Positions 35,917-44,829 of a DNA stretch of 64,000 nucleotides are shown piece after piece (position 1 is the first letter of the stretch; each line of letters opens with the position of its first letter). The DNA comes from Dyadobacter luticola (GTDB lineage Bacteria > Bacteroidota > Bacteroidia > Cytophagales > Spirosomataceae): contig NZ_VCEJ01000002.1 of assembly GCF_005860805.1 (NCBI RefSeq), forward strand, positions 1 to 64,000, written 5' to 3'. Position numbers and translations under genes: made by a program. Under the pieces are notes generated by a model that saw only the letters and a program-made list of their open reading frames with translations, was not told where the DNA came from and ran no database searches.

Positions 35917-36879
35917 TTAACCTGGCTGGGAAGCGTCGCGTTTTCTCCAGGAATAAGCAGCAACCGAGTTTTTCCAGAAATACTTTTCCGCTACTTTCTC
36001 GCCTTTTTCCATGAAATAAGTGCGCACCAATTTCAAACCATCTTCAAAAGGCAGCCACTGATCACTATTGGGCCAGTCGCTTCCGTAAAGCAACCGGTCT
36101 TCGCCGAAAATGCCATAAAGTTCGTCCAGGTGATCACGATAAAAATCCAACGTGGTCGGCACTTTTCCCTCGACCCGGCGCAAAACTTCCGAGACCTTGC
36201 TATATACTTTCGGGCGTTGACCTAATTCTTTCAAATCGGTCAAATAACCTTTTCTGACCATCTGACTTTCGGGAATTGTCATTTGCGGCAGGTGATCGAT
36301 CACAACTTTCAAATCAGGCACTTTGTCTGTGAGCTTTACAATTGCGGCAAGCAGCTCCGGGTTTGGATTTGCAGTATCGAGCACCATTCCCGCCCGCGCA
36401 AGTAATTTAATGTCAGTGATGAAAGCAGGATTTTCCACTTCTTTGGCCAAATCATTCCCCCAAAGATTGCCATAGCGAATCCCCCGAAAAAGTGGATTCG
36501 CCTGAAAACGTGCCAGTTGTTTTCCAAAGTCCGCCTTGCCCGGTTCCAAATTCCCAATCACACCGACAATGATGTTATCCTTCGCCGCAGTATCCAGCAC
36601 CCACTGATTATCTTCCAGCCACGGACTTGCTTCCACGACAATTGCGCCGCTGATTCCCAATGGTTTGGCAATTTTACCATATCGCTCTGGCACTGCTGGT
36701 TTATACAGAATTTTATCCTTTTTTTCAGGCCAGGGAATGCCCTGAGGCCGGTTTGGATCGAAGAGATGAATGTGCGTATCAATGATCGGGATCGGCGGAT
36801 TTTGTTCGGATTGGAATGTCGGAAGTCCGGTGGCTAAAGTGGCGCTGGCGGAGACGGTCAGAAATTTTCTTCGGTTCAT
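35917..36879 (-). CDS. Amidohydrolase (COG3618, lactonase-like) with Tat-type signal
   Basis: The start at 36879 gives M-N-R-R-K-F-L-T-V, a twin-arginine-type signal; the frame open to 36915 runs into the preceding gene. The protein (about 320 residues) has the metal motif D-T-H-I-H (about residues 33-37), V-I-D-H-L in the middle of the barrel and L-Y-G-S-D-W-P near the end, as in the L-fuconolactonase / 2-pyrone-4,6-dicarboxylate lactonase group. It probably hydrolyses a sugar lactone or related ester in the periplasm. It follows the cytochrome c peroxidase gene by 25 bp. Confidence 0.85.
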   Translation of the reverse strand: MNRRKFLTVSASATLATGLPTFQSEQNPPIPIIDTHIHLFDPNRPQGIPWPEKKDKILYKPAVPERYGKIAKPLGISGAIVVEASPWLEDNQWVLDTAAKDNIIVGVIGNLEPGKADFGKQLARFQANPLFRGIRYGNLWGNDLAKEVENPAFITDIKLLARAGMVLDTANPNPELLAAIVKLTDKVPDLKVVIDHLPQMTIPESQMVRKGYLTDLKELGQRPKVYSKVSEVLRRVEGKVPTTLDFYRDHLDELYGIFGEDRLLYGSDWPNSDQWLPFEDGLKLVRTYFMEKGEKVAEKYFWKNSVAAYSWRKRDASQPG

Positions 36880-36904
36880 TTCAATGTTATTTTGATGTAA
36901 TACC

Positions 36905-38077
36905 TTACAATCCACCTACGCGTAACCCACTTGGCACCGACGTCGGTACCGTCTTGTGAAATTCATCATCATTAAGCGTATTTAAAAATTCCACGATGCG
37001 GGAGATGTCTTTGAAATTCACGTCCATGTGGGTCGCAAGCGTATCGATCTGGCCGGATTTTACGTGCGGGTTCAGTATTTTGCCGCCAGCTACATCTTCG
37101 TAAAAGAGCAACACCTGGTCCAAAGTGGCGAATTTGCCGCTATGCATGTATGGGGCGGTGTACCGCAGGTTTCGTAATGTGGGCGTGCGAAAGTCGTATT
37201 TTTTAGTGGCGCCGGCGTCGGTTTCTTTGCGGTTTTCGGTGTCGGGTACGCCCAATGTGTGGAGTTTGAAATCGGAAAACATCGGTCCGGAGTGACATTT
37301 GGCGCAGCCTGTGACCAAAAATGCATTCAATCCTTCTTTTTCGCCGGTCGATAATGCATTGCTGTCGCCGCGCATGTACTGGTCGAAGCGTGTGTTGGTG
37401 GCGATCAATGTCCGCTCGTAGGCGGCGATGGCTTTTGACAGATTTTTGTGATTGACCGGCTGTGGCTCACCTGCAAATGCTTTGGAAAACAGTTGATTAT
37501 ATGCCGGAATTTTCCTGATCCGCTCCACGATCTCTTCGAGAATCCGGTGATCTTCAATGGTAGCGCCCCGCATTTCTTCCAATGTTTTGATTGGCTCCAA
37601 AGCCTGATTTTCAAGACCTTTTGCCCGCAAATCCCAAAACATCGGTGCCGATTCCGGATCGTACGGCTGGTTATTTGTAATACCATTGAAGGCCGTATTC
37701 AGCACGCTTTGCGAATTTCTTTTTACAAACTGAATCGTATTATTTGCTGCAAAACGCCGGTTACTGCCTGTACCCAAGCCATTTACGCCGATCGAAGTTT
37801 CCAGAAACTCCGCGTAATTAAACTCCGGCTGATGACAAGTTGCGCAGGAAACATCTTTATTTCCGGAGAGCACCGGATCAAAAAATAACATTCTGCCGAG
37901 TTCCACTTTCTCGGCACTCGAAGGATTGTCTTTTGGGTGGGTAACTTCTTTAGGCAACGCGCCTAGATCCGCGATTGTTTCCACCACTTTATCCTTCCGC
38001 TGACGCAGCTCTCTGCGATCCTGCCCGCAGGCGAGGCAGAATAAGGTTAGGAAAAATAACAGGCAGATTCGGGGCAT
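36905..38077 (-). CDS. Di-haem cytochrome c peroxidase family lipoprotein
   Basis: This 390-residue protein has a lipoprotein signal ending C-L-A-C (residue 17) and two c-type haem sites, C-A-T-C-H at 78-82 and C-A-K-C-H at 258-262, in the spacing of bacterial di-haem cytochrome c peroxidases. L-G-R-M-L-F-F-D-P, T-P-T-L-R-N and Y-M-H-S-G-K are further family marks. It would reduce hydrogen peroxide, or oxidise another substrate as MauG-like members do, in the periplasm. It is the first gene of a two-gene unit with the amidohydrolase. Confidence 0.9.
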   Translation of the reverse strand: MPRICLLFFLTLFCLACGQDRRELRQRKDKVVETIADLGALPKEVTHPKDNPSSAEKVELGRMLFFDPVLSGNKDVSCATCHQPEFNYAEFLETSIGVNGLGTGSNRRFAANNTIQFVKRNSQSVLNTAFNGITNNQPYDPESAPMFWDLRAKGLENQALEPIKTLEEMRGATIEDHRILEEIVERIRKIPAYNQLFSKAFAGEPQPVNHKNLSKAIAAYERTLIATNTRFDQYMRGDSNALSTGEKEGLNAFLVTGCAKCHSGPMFSDFKLHTLGVPDTENRKETDAGATKKYDFRTPTLRNLRYTAPYMHSGKFATLDQVLLFYEDVAGGKILNPHVKSGQIDTLATHMDVNFKDISRIVEFLNTLNDDEFHKTVPTSVPSGLRVGGL

Positions 38078-38131
38078 AATTATTAAAGCCCGGGCGCGGT
38101 TAATTTTAATGCAAACAAGGCATTTCCAGGA

Positions 38132-38235
38132 TGCCCCTACGGGGCAATGGAAATTTTGTCAAATGTTTTTTCTAGAAACAGGTTGCCGCGCTGCGGCTTT
38201 TTTGGCACTTCGCTGCAAATATCCCCCGTGCCAAA
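38132..38235. repeat. Cluster of three short hairpins, dispersed-repeat-like
   Basis: The gene-free stretch 38078-38506 begins with three hairpins: TGCCCC/GGGGCA at 38132-38146, GCCGC/GCGGC at 38185-38197 followed by a T run, and TTTGGCAC/GTGCCAAA at 38201-38235. The mix of short palindromes and A/T linkers resembles the dispersed intergenic repeats of Cytophagales. No coding capacity is seen. Confidence 0.5.
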
Positions 38236-38315
38236 TTTGCTTGTCAGAAAAATCCTGAGAATATTCGCATTCCTTAATAAATCACAACATTGTTATGAAA
38301 CATCTTGTAAGTTCT

Positions 38316-38396
38316 GCCCTGTTATGGTGCGGGAGTGGTGAAAATCCCCCGGAGCGCTTGTTGTAAGCGTTAAGGACACCTTAGACAGGGCTTTTT
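38316..38396 (+). ncRNA. Candidate folded RNA with closing stem and T-run
   Basis: GCCCTGT (38316-38322) pairs with ACAGGGC (38385-38391), and TTTTT follows at 38392. Inside, TATGGTG (38323-38329) pairs with CACCTTA (38377-38383) with one mismatch, AGCGCTT (38353-38359) pairs with AAGCGTT (38365-38371), and CGGG (38330-38333) can pair with CCCG (38348-38351). The result is a 76-nt branched structure. Strand is uncertain because the pairing also works on the minus strand. It is not a tRNA and matches no RNA family I can name. Confidence 0.4.
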
Positions 38397-38453
38397 CAAA
38401 TCCATTAAGTCGGGAAAATGAAAGAGGAACTGAGGCCTGTTTGAGAAATTAAT

Positions 38454-38488
38454 AAAAGGGCAACCAGTATTTGACTGGTTGCCCTTTT
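38454..38488. terminator. Terminator after the glycogen debranching gene
   Basis: A perfect 15-bp inverted repeat (AAAAGGGCAACCAGT and its complement) with a 5-nt loop lies 18 bp downstream of the minus-strand glgX stop. A/T runs on both sides make it functional in either direction. Confidence 0.85.
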
Positions 38489-38506
38489 ACTGAAATATGA
38501 TCCCCA

Positions 38507-40672
38507 CTACCGCGGGCAGCGCAGGATCGTGATGGAGCGATCGGCTACGGGTACTTTGCCGGAAGAGGGGATAAGTTCCTCTTTTTCACCGATAAAGCTT
38601 TCGCTCGTATCGATCACAACGCGCCAGCACGCGCCGCATTCTTCCGACGGCATCTGAAATTCGATTGACTCTTCGGTGGGATTGAAGATGATATGAAAAT
38701 GATCGTCATACAATTTTTGACCGTCCATGTTCACGCAGCGGATACCAAGACCATTTAGAAAAACTGAAAACGGACCGGCATTCGCCTCGCCCCAGCTTTC
38801 TTCGGGGATCACATTGCCGTCGGGCAAAAACCACATGATATCCTTGATGTCGCTGCCTTTCACCGGCATATCCTGGAACCACCGCCGGCGCTGGAATGAC
38901 GGGTGACTTTTGATAAAAGCAATCAGCTGCTGCGTAAATGTCAGCTGCTGCTCGTCTACCTTGTTCCAGTCGAGCCACGAAATTTCGTTATCCTGGCAGT
39001 ATGCATTGTTATTGCCCTGCTGCGTTCGGCCCCACTCGTCGCCTGCTACCAGCATCGGTACTCCTTGGGAAATCAGTAGGTTAACAAGAAAATTCCGTCT
39101 CTGCTTCGCCCGCAGCGCATTGATTTCCGGATCGTCGGTTGGACCTTCCACACCATAATTGTACGAATGGTTGTTTTCTTCGCCGTCCTTGTTATCCTCA
39201 CCATTGGCCTCGTTATGCTTTTCGTTGTAGCTCACCAGATCATTGAGCGTAAAACCGTCGTGCGCTGTGATGAAATTGATGCTTGCGGTAGGCCTGCGGT
39301 AACTGTTATAATAAAGGTCGGGACTGCCGGTGAGGCGCTGGGCCATAGCGGTCATTTTAATCTCGCCGCCTTTCCAGTATTCCCGCACCTGGTCACGGAA
39401 AAGCCCGTTCCACTCACCCCAGCCAACCGGAAATTTACCCACCATATATCCGTCCTCATTAATGTCCCAGGGTTCGGCAATAAGCTTCACTTGCGAAATG
39501 ATCGGGTCCTGGTGAATAATGTTGAAAAACGAGCTCAATGTGTCTGTATCATGCAGCGTCCGGGCCAGCGCCGCGGCCAGGTCAAAGCGAAACCCATCAA
39601 TGTGCATATCCGTGATCCAGTAACGCAGGCTATCCATGATCAGCGCCAGCACATTCGGCAGCTGCACATTGAGCGTGTTTCCGGTACCGGTATAATCCAT
39701 ATAATGACGCGGATCGTCCTCCATCAGCCGATAGTAAGCAGCATTGTCAAGTCCTCTGAATGAGAGTGTTGGCCCCATGTGGTTTCCTTCGGCAGTGTGG
39801 TTGTAAACCACGTCGAGGATCACTTCAATGTCGGCTTTGTGGAGCGCTTTTACCATCGCTTTAAATTCCTTCACCTGCTCGCCCGGCTCCGAGCATGAGC
39901 AGTAGCGCGGGTCGGGCGCGAAAAAGTTGAGCGTGTTATAACCCCAGTAGTTGGTCAGGCCCTGATCGCAAAGGTGTCGGTCGGCCAGGAACTGGTGTAC
40001 CGGAAGCAGCTCTATGGCGGTGATGCCCAACGCTTTAAGGTACTCGATGGTTGCCGGGTGCGCCATACCGGCATAGGTGCCGCGGTGCTGCTCGGGGATC
40101 TGCTCATTCATTTTGGTAAAACCCCTGACGTGCGCTTCATAAATGATCGTCTGGTGATACGGCCGGTCAATGCGCTGGTCGTCTTCCCAGTCAAAAGATT
40201 CATCCACGACCACCGATTTGGGAATATACGGGGCGCTGTCATCGGTATTCATGCTCAAATCTTCTTCGGGATCACCGATGCGGTAGGCAAATAGCGCATC
40301 GTTCCATTCCAGCGTGCCGCTCAATGCCCTTGCGTAAGGGTCTACTACGAGCTTCGCCGGATTAAACCGGTGACCATTATCCGGCTCGTAAGGTCCGGAA
40401 ACGCGATAACCGTACAGTTGTCCAGGGCCGAGACCGGGGACGTATACATGCCAAACGTGATGCGTAATTTCCTCAATTCTGATCTTGGCATACTCTTTAT
40501 TTTCCTCATCGAACAAGCAAAGTTCGATGCTCTCGGCATTCTCCGAGAATACGGCGAAGTTGACGCCCTGTCCATCCCAGTGTGCTCCCAGCGGATATGG
40601 CTTGCCTGGCAGTGCCCTAAGGTCTACATCTGCCTCGGTTTCTTCTAGTTCGTTTTCAATGTGTGAGTCCAT
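38507..40672 (-). CDS. glgX: Glycogen debranching enzyme (GH13, isoamylase type)
   Basis: This protein (about 721 residues) has an N-terminal CBM48-like domain (G-K-P-Y-P-L-G-A-H and G-V-N-F-A-V-F-S-E-N) and a GH13 barrel with D-V-V-Y-N-H-T, D-G-F-R-F-D-L-A (nucleophile Asp), I-A-E-P-W-D (acid/base Glu) and T-A-H-D-G-F-T. It would cleave alpha-1,6 branches of glycogen or limit dextrins in the cytoplasm. ATG at 40672 is used; TTG at 40681 is the only further upstream start in frame. No other glycogen gene is adjacent. It lies downstream of the kdp operon in the same direction, 103 bp from it. Confidence 0.93.
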   Translation of the reverse strand: MDSHIENELEETEADVDLRALPGKPYPLGAHWDGQGVNFAVFSENAESIELCLFDEENKEYAKIRIEEITHHVWHVYVPGLGPGQLYGYRVSGPYEPDNGHRFNPAKLVVDPYARALSGTLEWNDALFAYRIGDPEEDLSMNTDDSAPYIPKSVVVDESFDWEDDQRIDRPYHQTIIYEAHVRGFTKMNEQIPEQHRGTYAGMAHPATIEYLKALGITAIELLPVHQFLADRHLCDQGLTNYWGYNTLNFFAPDPRYCSCSEPGEQVKEFKAMVKALHKADIEVILDVVYNHTAEGNHMGPTLSFRGLDNAAYYRLMEDDPRHYMDYTGTGNTLNVQLPNVLALIMDSLRYWITDMHIDGFRFDLAAALARTLHDTDTLSSFFNIIHQDPIISQVKLIAEPWDINEDGYMVGKFPVGWGEWNGLFRDQVREYWKGGEIKMTAMAQRLTGSPDLYYNSYRRPTASINFITAHDGFTLNDLVSYNEKHNEANGEDNKDGEENNHSYNYGVEGPTDDPEINALRAKQRRNFLVNLLISQGVPMLVAGDEWGRTQQGNNNAYCQDNEISWLDWNKVDEQQLTFTQQLIAFIKSHPSFQRRRWFQDMPVKGSDIKDIMWFLPDGNVIPEESWGEANAGPFSVFLNGLGIRCVNMDGQKLYDDHFHIIFNPTEESIEFQMPSEECGACWRVVIDTSESFIGEKEELIPSSGKVPVADRSITILRCPR

Positions 40673-40775
40673 TTTAGTCAATTAGGTGGAAAATGGCCGT
40701 TTGATTATGATTTTCATGCCAGCAAAATTTGTGCAAGGCAGAAAATGGGAAGCCACAACCGGATATTAATTTGTG

Positions 40776-42500
40776 TCAGGCTTTGGCAAGCTCAAAATAA
40801 AAAGTACTTCCCATCCCGATTTCGCTGGTGACCCCGATGTTCCCGCCCTGGGCCTCGATGAATTCTTTGCTGATAGCCAGGCCGAGCCCGGTGCCAGTTT
40901 TGGAGCTGCCGGGGACCTGAAAATACCGGTCAAAAATGCGGGTGCGGTAGCGGCTGTCGATGCCTTTCCCGTCGTCCCGCACCGAAAACTGAATGCTGTT
41001 TCCCGCATCGGCTACCCGGATGTGGATTTTGCCCTCTTCCTGAGAGTAGCGCACCGCATTGGTCAGAAAATTGATCAGTACCCAGGCTGTTTTTTCCATG
41101 TCCGCCTTCACGTCGGGCAGCAGCTCGTCGGCTTGTATCACCAGCTCAATGTGTTTTTGGTCAACCGGGTTCTTAACGGCGTCGGCGGCGTAGTTCAGGA
41201 TGGCATACGGACTGCTTTGCTGAATGTTGAGCTGAATGTTGCCGGTCTCCACCTGCGACATGCTCAGCAGCTCACCCGTGATTTTCAGCAGGCGGTCGCT
41301 GTCTTCCCGGATACTCGAAACCAGTTGCTGCTGATCATCATTCAAAGTACCGGTTTGCTGCGTTTCCAGCAGTTGGAGGCTCATTTTGATAGATGAGATC
41401 GGCGTTTTCAGCTCGTGGGAAACTGTCGCGATGAAGTTGGTTTTTGCAAAATCCAGTTCTTTGAAAGGCGTAATGTTTTTAAGCAAAATTACCTGACCGA
41501 TGAATTTCTTCACCCGCTCGCCCGTCGGTACGATCGTGATATCGACGACCTCTTTTTCAAAATAGCTTTCTTTATTATCTGCGTAAATTTTAAGGGAAGC
41601 AGGATGGTTTTGTCCATTCAGTTTTTGGTTTTCTTCAATCAAAACCCGGATCAGATCATTTTGCACCGCCAATTCCGTGGCTGACTTTCCCAGTAAATCG
41701 CTGACAGCCAGACCAGAAATTTTAACTGCTTCCTCATTCGCAAACAATACATTTTTATTTTCATCCAACCCGATCACCGGCTCGTGCATGTTGCTGATCA
41801 GCGCCTCGATGCGTTTTTTCTCCACCAAAATCTGGGACAAATTGCTGTTATCATATTCTTCCAGCTTTTCGGCCATGGTATTAAATGAACTCGCCAGCTC
41901 GCCAAATTCATCATTACCAGCAAAATGCAGCCGCTCGGAATAATTTTTCGCCGCGATCGCCCGGATACTTTCCGTCAGCTCGCGGATCGGGTTGCCAATG
42001 TTGCCAGGGAGGTTTACCAGCAATGTGAGCGCGATCACAAAACAAATCGTCCCCGCCACCGCAATCCACAAAAAAGCCGACTGGACCGTCAGCAGCGCCT
42101 TGTCGCTTTTAGCCAAAATCGCCTGCATATTGATCCGCGTCAGCTCAGCCAGGTCCCGTCGGATTGCTACCTGCAAGGCTTCATCATTGGTATTGATTTT
42201 AAGTGATTTAAACCGTGCCGCTATCTTCTGCGTGATTTCGCCTTCGCCAGGTTCCGTCACGTTTTTCAGCTGATTTTCAAGATTTTGTTCAAAAACTTTC
42301 CACGCTTTCGGGTCGACTTTTGCATCATCTACGGCCAGCAGCATGTTGCGGGTATAGTCCAAAGTTTTGTAGTTGTCTTGCAGGATATTTTCTGTGTCTT
42401 CTTTCAAAACATACACATACCGCGCGGCAATGAGCGATAATGCCAGGATCATCAGGAAAAGGAGCCCGAGCCCAAGCCGCAGTTTGGTTTTAATTTTCAT
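40776..42500 (-). CDS. HAMP-PAS sensor histidine kinase of the kdp operon
   Basis: This 574-residue kinase has membrane helices at about 11-30 and 143-163 around a helical periplasmic region, a HAMP domain (164-216), a PAS domain (about 230-345), HisKA with S-H-E-L-K-T-P (phosphorylated His362) and HATPase_c with N-A-V-R-Y and D-D-G-K-G-I-D plus G-T-G-L-G-L-A. It is last in the kdp operon, 21 bp after the KdpD N-terminal protein, and takes the place of the kinase half of classical KdpD. No kdpE-like regulator is encoded beside it. Confidence 0.9.
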   Translation of the reverse strand: MKIKTKLRLGLGLLFLMILALSLIAARYVYVLKEDTENILQDNYKTLDYTRNMLLAVDDAKVDPKAWKVFEQNLENQLKNVTEPGEGEITQKIAARFKSLKINTNDEALQVAIRRDLAELTRINMQAILAKSDKALLTVQSAFLWIAVAGTICFVIALTLLVNLPGNIGNPIRELTESIRAIAAKNYSERLHFAGNDEFGELASSFNTMAEKLEEYDNSNLSQILVEKKRIEALISNMHEPVIGLDENKNVLFANEEAVKISGLAVSDLLGKSATELAVQNDLIRVLIEENQKLNGQNHPASLKIYADNKESYFEKEVVDITIVPTGERVKKFIGQVILLKNITPFKELDFAKTNFIATVSHELKTPISSIKMSLQLLETQQTGTLNDDQQQLVSSIREDSDRLLKITGELLSMSQVETGNIQLNIQQSSPYAILNYAADAVKNPVDQKHIELVIQADELLPDVKADMEKTAWVLINFLTNAVRYSQEEGKIHIRVADAGNSIQFSVRDDGKGIDSRYRTRIFDRYFQVPGSSKTGTGLGLAISKEFIEAQGGNIGVTSEIGMGSTFYFELAKA

Positions 42501-42521
42501 ACTTGAAATTTGCTAAAAATG

Positions 42522-43646
42522 TCATGAAAGGATCACGAGGTCAATGTCGGAAGAAGACAGCTTTTTCAAAAGGTTGTTGAAAAGATTGGTCGCTAAAATC
42601 ACCCGGATCAGTGTGATATGTGGCTTTCCGATGCAAATAGTCGTGATTTCCCGCTGCTCGGCCACCTCTATGATCGCCTCCGAAATGTTGGAGCTCTGCA
42701 CCCGCACAATCTCCGCACCCATTTCCGTCGCCAGCTTAAAGTTGTTGATCAGATGTCGCTGCTTGTCCAGCGCAATGTTATCCTGGCTTTCCTTGGGCGT
42801 CTGTACATAAAGCAAAAACCATTTGCTATTGTAGTAGCTCGCCAGCCGGGCGGTTTTCCGGATCACATGACGGGCAGTACTTTCGTTGCTGCTGATGCAT
42901 GCCAGAAATTTTTCACGGCGCGAAGCCACCAGCCGCGGTATCTCCGACTCCACTTTCCGCTCCACCTGGCTCGCCACTTCTTTCAGCGCCAGCTCACGGA
43001 GTTGCAGGATATGGTCGGGCTTGAAAAAGTTGTTCAGTGCCGTCTGAATCTTTTCGGGCCGGTAAATTTTGCCTTCTTTTAGTCGGGTAATCAGCTCATC
43101 CGCAGTGAGATCGATGTTCACCACTTCGTCGGCAGCCCCCAAAACACTGTCAGGTATCCGCTCCTTTACCTCCACGCCCGTAATGTTTTTGATCTCCTCG
43201 TTTAAGGATTCAATATGCTGAATGTTGACGGCGCTGATCACATTGATTCCCGCTTCCAGTACTTCCAGCACATCCTGCCAGCGCTTGTCGTTTTTGCTGC
43301 CCTCAATGTTGGTATGCGCCAGCTCGTCAATCACAACTACCTCAGGACGAAGCCCAATCACCGCCTGCACATCTAGCTCGTCAAGCTCTTTTCCCTTATA
43401 AAAAAGTTTTCTGCGCGGGATCACCGGCAAGCCTTCCAGCAAGTCGTGCGTCTCCTTGCGGTTATGCGTTTCAATGTACCCGATCTTCACGTCGATCCCG
43501 TTTCGGAGCAGCGCCTGCGCCTCCTGCAGCATTCGGAAAGTTTTGCCCACCCCGGCGCTCATACCAATGTAAATCTTGAATTTTCCCCGCCGCGATTTGC
43601 GGATCAGGTCGAGAAAATGCTGGGCGCTGGGGTTGGTTTCGGACAT
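42522..43646 (-). CDS. KdpD N-terminal-domain protein (no kinase part)
   Basis: This 374-residue protein matches only the cytoplasmic N-terminus of KdpD: the KdpD domain with Walker-type G-M-S-A-G-V-G-K-T and V-V-I-D-E-L-A-H-T-N, then a universal-stress-protein domain (about 250-370). The membrane helices and kinase domains of full KdpD are missing and no frameshift is seen. This split form is common in Bacteroidota. It probably senses nucleotide or potassium status in the cytoplasm and acts with the separate kinase encoded next. Confidence 0.9.
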   Translation of the reverse strand: MSETNPSAQHFLDLIRKSRRGKFKIYIGMSAGVGKTFRMLQEAQALLRNGIDVKIGYIETHNRKETHDLLEGLPVIPRRKLFYKGKELDELDVQAVIGLRPEVVVIDELAHTNIEGSKNDKRWQDVLEVLEAGINVISAVNIQHIESLNEEIKNITGVEVKERIPDSVLGAADEVVNIDLTADELITRLKEGKIYRPEKIQTALNNFFKPDHILQLRELALKEVASQVERKVESEIPRLVASRREKFLACISSNESTARHVIRKTARLASYYNSKWFLLYVQTPKESQDNIALDKQRHLINNFKLATEMGAEIVRVQSSNISEAIIEVAEQREITTICIGKPHITLIRVILATNLFNNLLKKLSSSDIDLVILS

Positions 43647-43694
43647 GGTAAGGGGTGGAAGATTGATGTTTTTATATCAAAAAGATTGGCTAAA

Positions 43695-44798
43695 TCAGAA
43701 TGCGAGGGACAAAGAAGACGTTAGAAAAACATTGTTTTTGTCAAAACCGGCATCACTACGCTGAGCGAAAATGCGGTCTTTGCTGCTCAGATTTCGCGCC
43801 TCAACCCGCCAGAGCACATTGGGAAAAATCGCATAATCGATGTTAGCCGAATATCCGAATGTTTGAAAACCGTTGTTAGTGCCGGTGGCAATGATCACGC
43901 CATTTTTATCCTGAAAATATTCGCCCCGTGCCGCTACATTCAGTTTCGGCGAGATCGTATACCGCGCAACAATCACCGGAACGAACCATTTGTTATAACT
44001 GCTGCTGCCTTTCGATTTCTGCTCCATCCCGTAGTCAAATCCCAATGTTACACCGAATTTTTCCGCAAGCTGGAATATGCCATAAAAGTTATGATAGTAA
44101 CGCATCTGGCGCAGGCTGTCGGGTTTGTCGTTTCCAATAAAAGTGCTGTAATTCAATGTAATAACGGATGAAGGTTTAAATGTCACCTGCGTACCGAATG
44201 CCGGCGTCGTGTTTCCATCCACCCGCTGGATCCGCTGCCAGCCATTTAAGTACATGGCAGAAAGATATAGCTTCTCGTCTTTGGTCGTGAAACCTAGTTT
44301 TACCCCGGACTCAAAGTAAGGTGTATTCTCAGCCACCAAACTTCTGGTCAATGTCCAGTTATCCTTCCCGATCGCACTTTCAAAGCCAATATGCGAAGGC
44401 ATAATCCCTGCATCCAGCCACAGATTGCTGTTTTGAGAAAGTTTAACACCGATATTTGCTTCAAAGATATTCTTCAAAACACCCGGTTCAGCGGCGTAAT
44501 TGGCATTCACATAAGTACCCGCAGCGAACGCCAGATTGGCCCGGACGCGGTCAGTATTGTAATTTGCTTTAACCAGTCCAAGGTTGAGATTCGCCTCGCC
44601 GGTCCGGTTGAAGTTGTACAAAAATCCAGGTGCTGTATTATTGACCGGCCTGCTGAAATTATAGCTGTAGTAAGCTTCAAGATAGCCACTAATTGTGAAC
44701 GGACTTTTGGTTTCGGTGGAATCCTGTGCCAGCGACATCGTCGGAATAATCAGACTTAATGTGCTGACTACAAATGCCCTTACTATTAAATTTTTCAT
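43695..44798 (-). CDS. Outer-membrane porin of the kdp operon (bbp2 / OmpL-like)
   Basis: This 367-residue protein has a signal peptide ending M-S-L-A-Q (about 25) and then alternating beta-strands with many aromatic residues, beginning F-T-I-S-G-Y-L-E-A-Y-Y-S-Y and ending S-L-S-L-A-F, as in the putative beta-barrel porin-2 family. It lies between kdpC and the KdpD-like gene with 31 and 48 bp gaps, so it is cotranscribed. It may let potassium cross the outer membrane when the Kdp pump is induced; this role is inferred from position. Confidence 0.82.
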   Translation of the reverse strand: MKNLIVRAFVVSTLSLIIPTMSLAQDSTETKSPFTISGYLEAYYSYNFSRPVNNTAPGFLYNFNRTGEANLNLGLVKANYNTDRVRANLAFAAGTYVNANYAAEPGVLKNIFEANIGVKLSQNSNLWLDAGIMPSHIGFESAIGKDNWTLTRSLVAENTPYFESGVKLGFTTKDEKLYLSAMYLNGWQRIQRVDGNTTPAFGTQVTFKPSSVITLNYSTFIGNDKPDSLRQMRYYHNFYGIFQLAEKFGVTLGFDYGMEQKSKGSSSYNKWFVPVIVARYTISPKLNVAARGEYFQDKNGVIIATGTNNGFQTFGYSANIDYAIFPNVLWRVEARNLSSKDRIFAQRSDAGFDKNNVFLTSSLSLAF

Positions 44799-44829
44799 TT
44801 TTTCAAATCAAGAATAATCAAATCAACAT

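Noticed and set aside
38326-38350. Cobalamin riboswitch
   Set aside because: Only the GGTGAAAATCC string fits; the B12-box and the CCCGC-CTGT core are missing, and no B12 gene lies downstream.
38316-38391. tRNA-like fold of 76 nt
   Set aside because: A 7-bp closing stem is present but there is no T-loop sequence, no D-loop pattern and no anticodon arm of the right size.
40773-41396. 207-codon plus-strand frame opposite the kdp histidine kinase
   Set aside because: It lies fully antisense to a kinase with intact motifs and shows no family of its own.
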